From: Arsukibacterium ikkense
Lineage (GTDB): Bacteria; Pseudomonadota; Gammaproteobacteria; Enterobacterales; Alteromonadaceae
DNA length: 64,000 nt
Direction: 5' to 3'
NCBI RefSeq assembly: GCF_000987775.1
Contig: NZ_LAHO01000003.1
Location: 186,001 to 250,000, forward strand
A model generated the notes under the pieces. It was given only the letters and a program-made list of their open reading frames with translations. It made no database searches and was not told where the DNA came from. A program made the translations under genes and the position numbers. Shown here piece by piece: positions 63,467-64,000 of this stretch (the first letter of the stretch is position 1; each line of letters begins with the position of its first letter).

Positions 63467-64000
63467 ATGGAGATGAACCGGCTTAATGCAGGCTATGTAT
63501 TACCGCTGCTGGCAGGCCCGGCCGTATTTTTACTGGTCTTGCTGAATGAGCCTTTGTTTACTGGCATGTCTGAAGCCGCCTGGTTACTCAGTGGCCTGAC
63601 GGCATGGATGGCAATATGGTGGATAAGTGAAAGCGTGCCCATTCCGGTAACATCTTTGTTGCCGATTATTGTCATCCCTTTACTCAGTCTGGATTCCATC
63701 GCCAATGTGACTGCCCCCTATGCCGACCCGCTTATTTTTCTGTTTCTCGGTGGTTTTATGCTGTCTATCGCCATGGAACGCTGGGACCTGCATAAACGCA
63801 TAGCCCTGTTAACCATGCTGATGGTTGGTAGTAAACCCAGCCAGCAAATCGCCGGTATTATGCTGGTCACGGCTTTTTTGTCGATGTGGATGTCCAATAC
63901 AGCGACAGCGGTAATGATGCTGCCCATAGCACTGTCAATCATCGGTATGCAGGACAATATCAGCGATAAATTTGCCAAAGCTATGTTGTTATCAATTGCC
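63467..64000 (+). CDS. SLC13/DASS-family anion transporter, C-terminus cut by window edge
   Basis: The 178 codons seen begin an inner-membrane dicarboxylate/sulfate/phosphate-type symporter: several hydrophobic helices (about 8-25, 39-58, 62-77, 88-102, 121-140), the SESVPIPVTSLLP block, FLFLGGFMLSIAMERWDLHKR, and the DASS signature SNTATAVMMLPI. The rest, including the second SNT motif, is outside. The ATG is at 63467 (GAAG upstream); a second ATG at 63473 follows a GGAG. Follows rluF with a one-base gap, so probably co-transcribed. Substrate unknown. Confidence 0.88.
   Translation, partial: MEMNRLNAGYVLPLLAGPAVFLLVLLNEPLFTGMSEAAWLLSGLTAWMAIWWISESVPIPVTSLLPIIVIPLLSLDSIANVTAPYADPLIFLFLGGFMLSIAMERWDLHKRIALLTMLMVGSKPSQQIAGIMLVTAFLSMWMSNTATAVMMLPIALSIIGMQDNISDKFAKAMLLSIA

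Noticed and set aside
1..64000. tRNA or rRNA genes, CRISPR arrays, prophage or insertion sequences
   Set aside because: Intergenic regions are short, no cloverleaf-like or repeat-spacer pattern, no transposase, integrase or phage structural gene was recognised.

Overview
The window reads as a chromosomal segment of a free-living, probably aquatic gammaproteobacterium of the Alteromonadales type (Rheinheimera/Arsukibacterium/Alishewanella-like; this is inferred from protein sequences and gene order, not searched). Pointers are SeqA (so Dam methylation), the enterobacterial-type gene orders pyrD-zapC, msrC-proQ-prc and seqA-pgm | ybfF-ybfE-fldA-fur, sodium-coupled transporters, a 1608-residue GDH-180 glutamate dehydrogenase and several GGDEF proteins. 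Coding density is high. No rRNA, tRNA, CRISPR array, insertion sequence or prophage was found.

Layout. 1-5 kb: a truncated S9 peptidase diverges from selO, which is followed by a PAP2 phosphatase / glycosyltransferase pair. 5-18 kb: rmuC, a diguanylate cyclase, an orphan periplasmic binding protein, a methyltransferase, cardiolipin synthase, zapC, pyrD and gdhB. 18-25 kb: an uncharacterised envelope cluster, DUF1302-DUF1329 // YCF48-RND, with a strong terminator in its middle. 25-35 kb: DUF2835, pepN, nhaC, an NSS transporter, prc, proQ, an acidic protein of unknown function, msrC. 35-38.5 kb: an overlapping or closely spaced pair of a Ser/Thr kinase-like protein and a Ycf46-like AAA+ ATPase. 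38.5-42.4 kb: branched-chain 2-oxoacid dehydrogenase E1alpha-E1beta-E2. 42.5-48.1 kb: astE, a TPR-GGDEF protein, and a three-gene island that looks like a split borosin RiPP locus, preceded by a periplasmic binding-like protein. 48-56.7 kb: glgP, pgm, seqA, ybfF, DUF2788, ybfE, fldA, DUF4442, fur, yhhY-like. 56.7-64 kb: etfBA diverging from ETF-quinone oxidoreductase, a Tubulin_2-like protein, rluF and the start of an SLC13 transporter.

The most interesting item is the split borosin locus at 45409-47088. It encodes a tetrapyrrole-methylase-fold enzyme close to SonM of Shewanella oneidensis, a GNAT acetyltransferase, and a 99-residue precursor. The precursor's N-terminal part aligns with the borosin-binding domain of SonA. 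A short hydrophobic core follows, then an unusual Pro/Glu-rich tail. The three genes overlap end to end, which indicates one translationally coupled unit.

A second connected signal is regulatory. Near-identical 16-bp palindromes lie upstream of the bkd operon and between etfBA and etfD. This suggests one regulator (LiuR-like) coordinates branched-chain 2-oxoacid oxidation with the ETF electron-transfer route to quinone. Three proteins with eukaryotic-like folds (kinase, AAA+, tubulin-like) form another poorly understood theme.

Many starts were moved from the longest frame to an internal ATG/GTG/TTG with a better Shine-Dalgarno sequence; this is noted gene by gene. All functional assignments rest on recognition of family motifs by eye.
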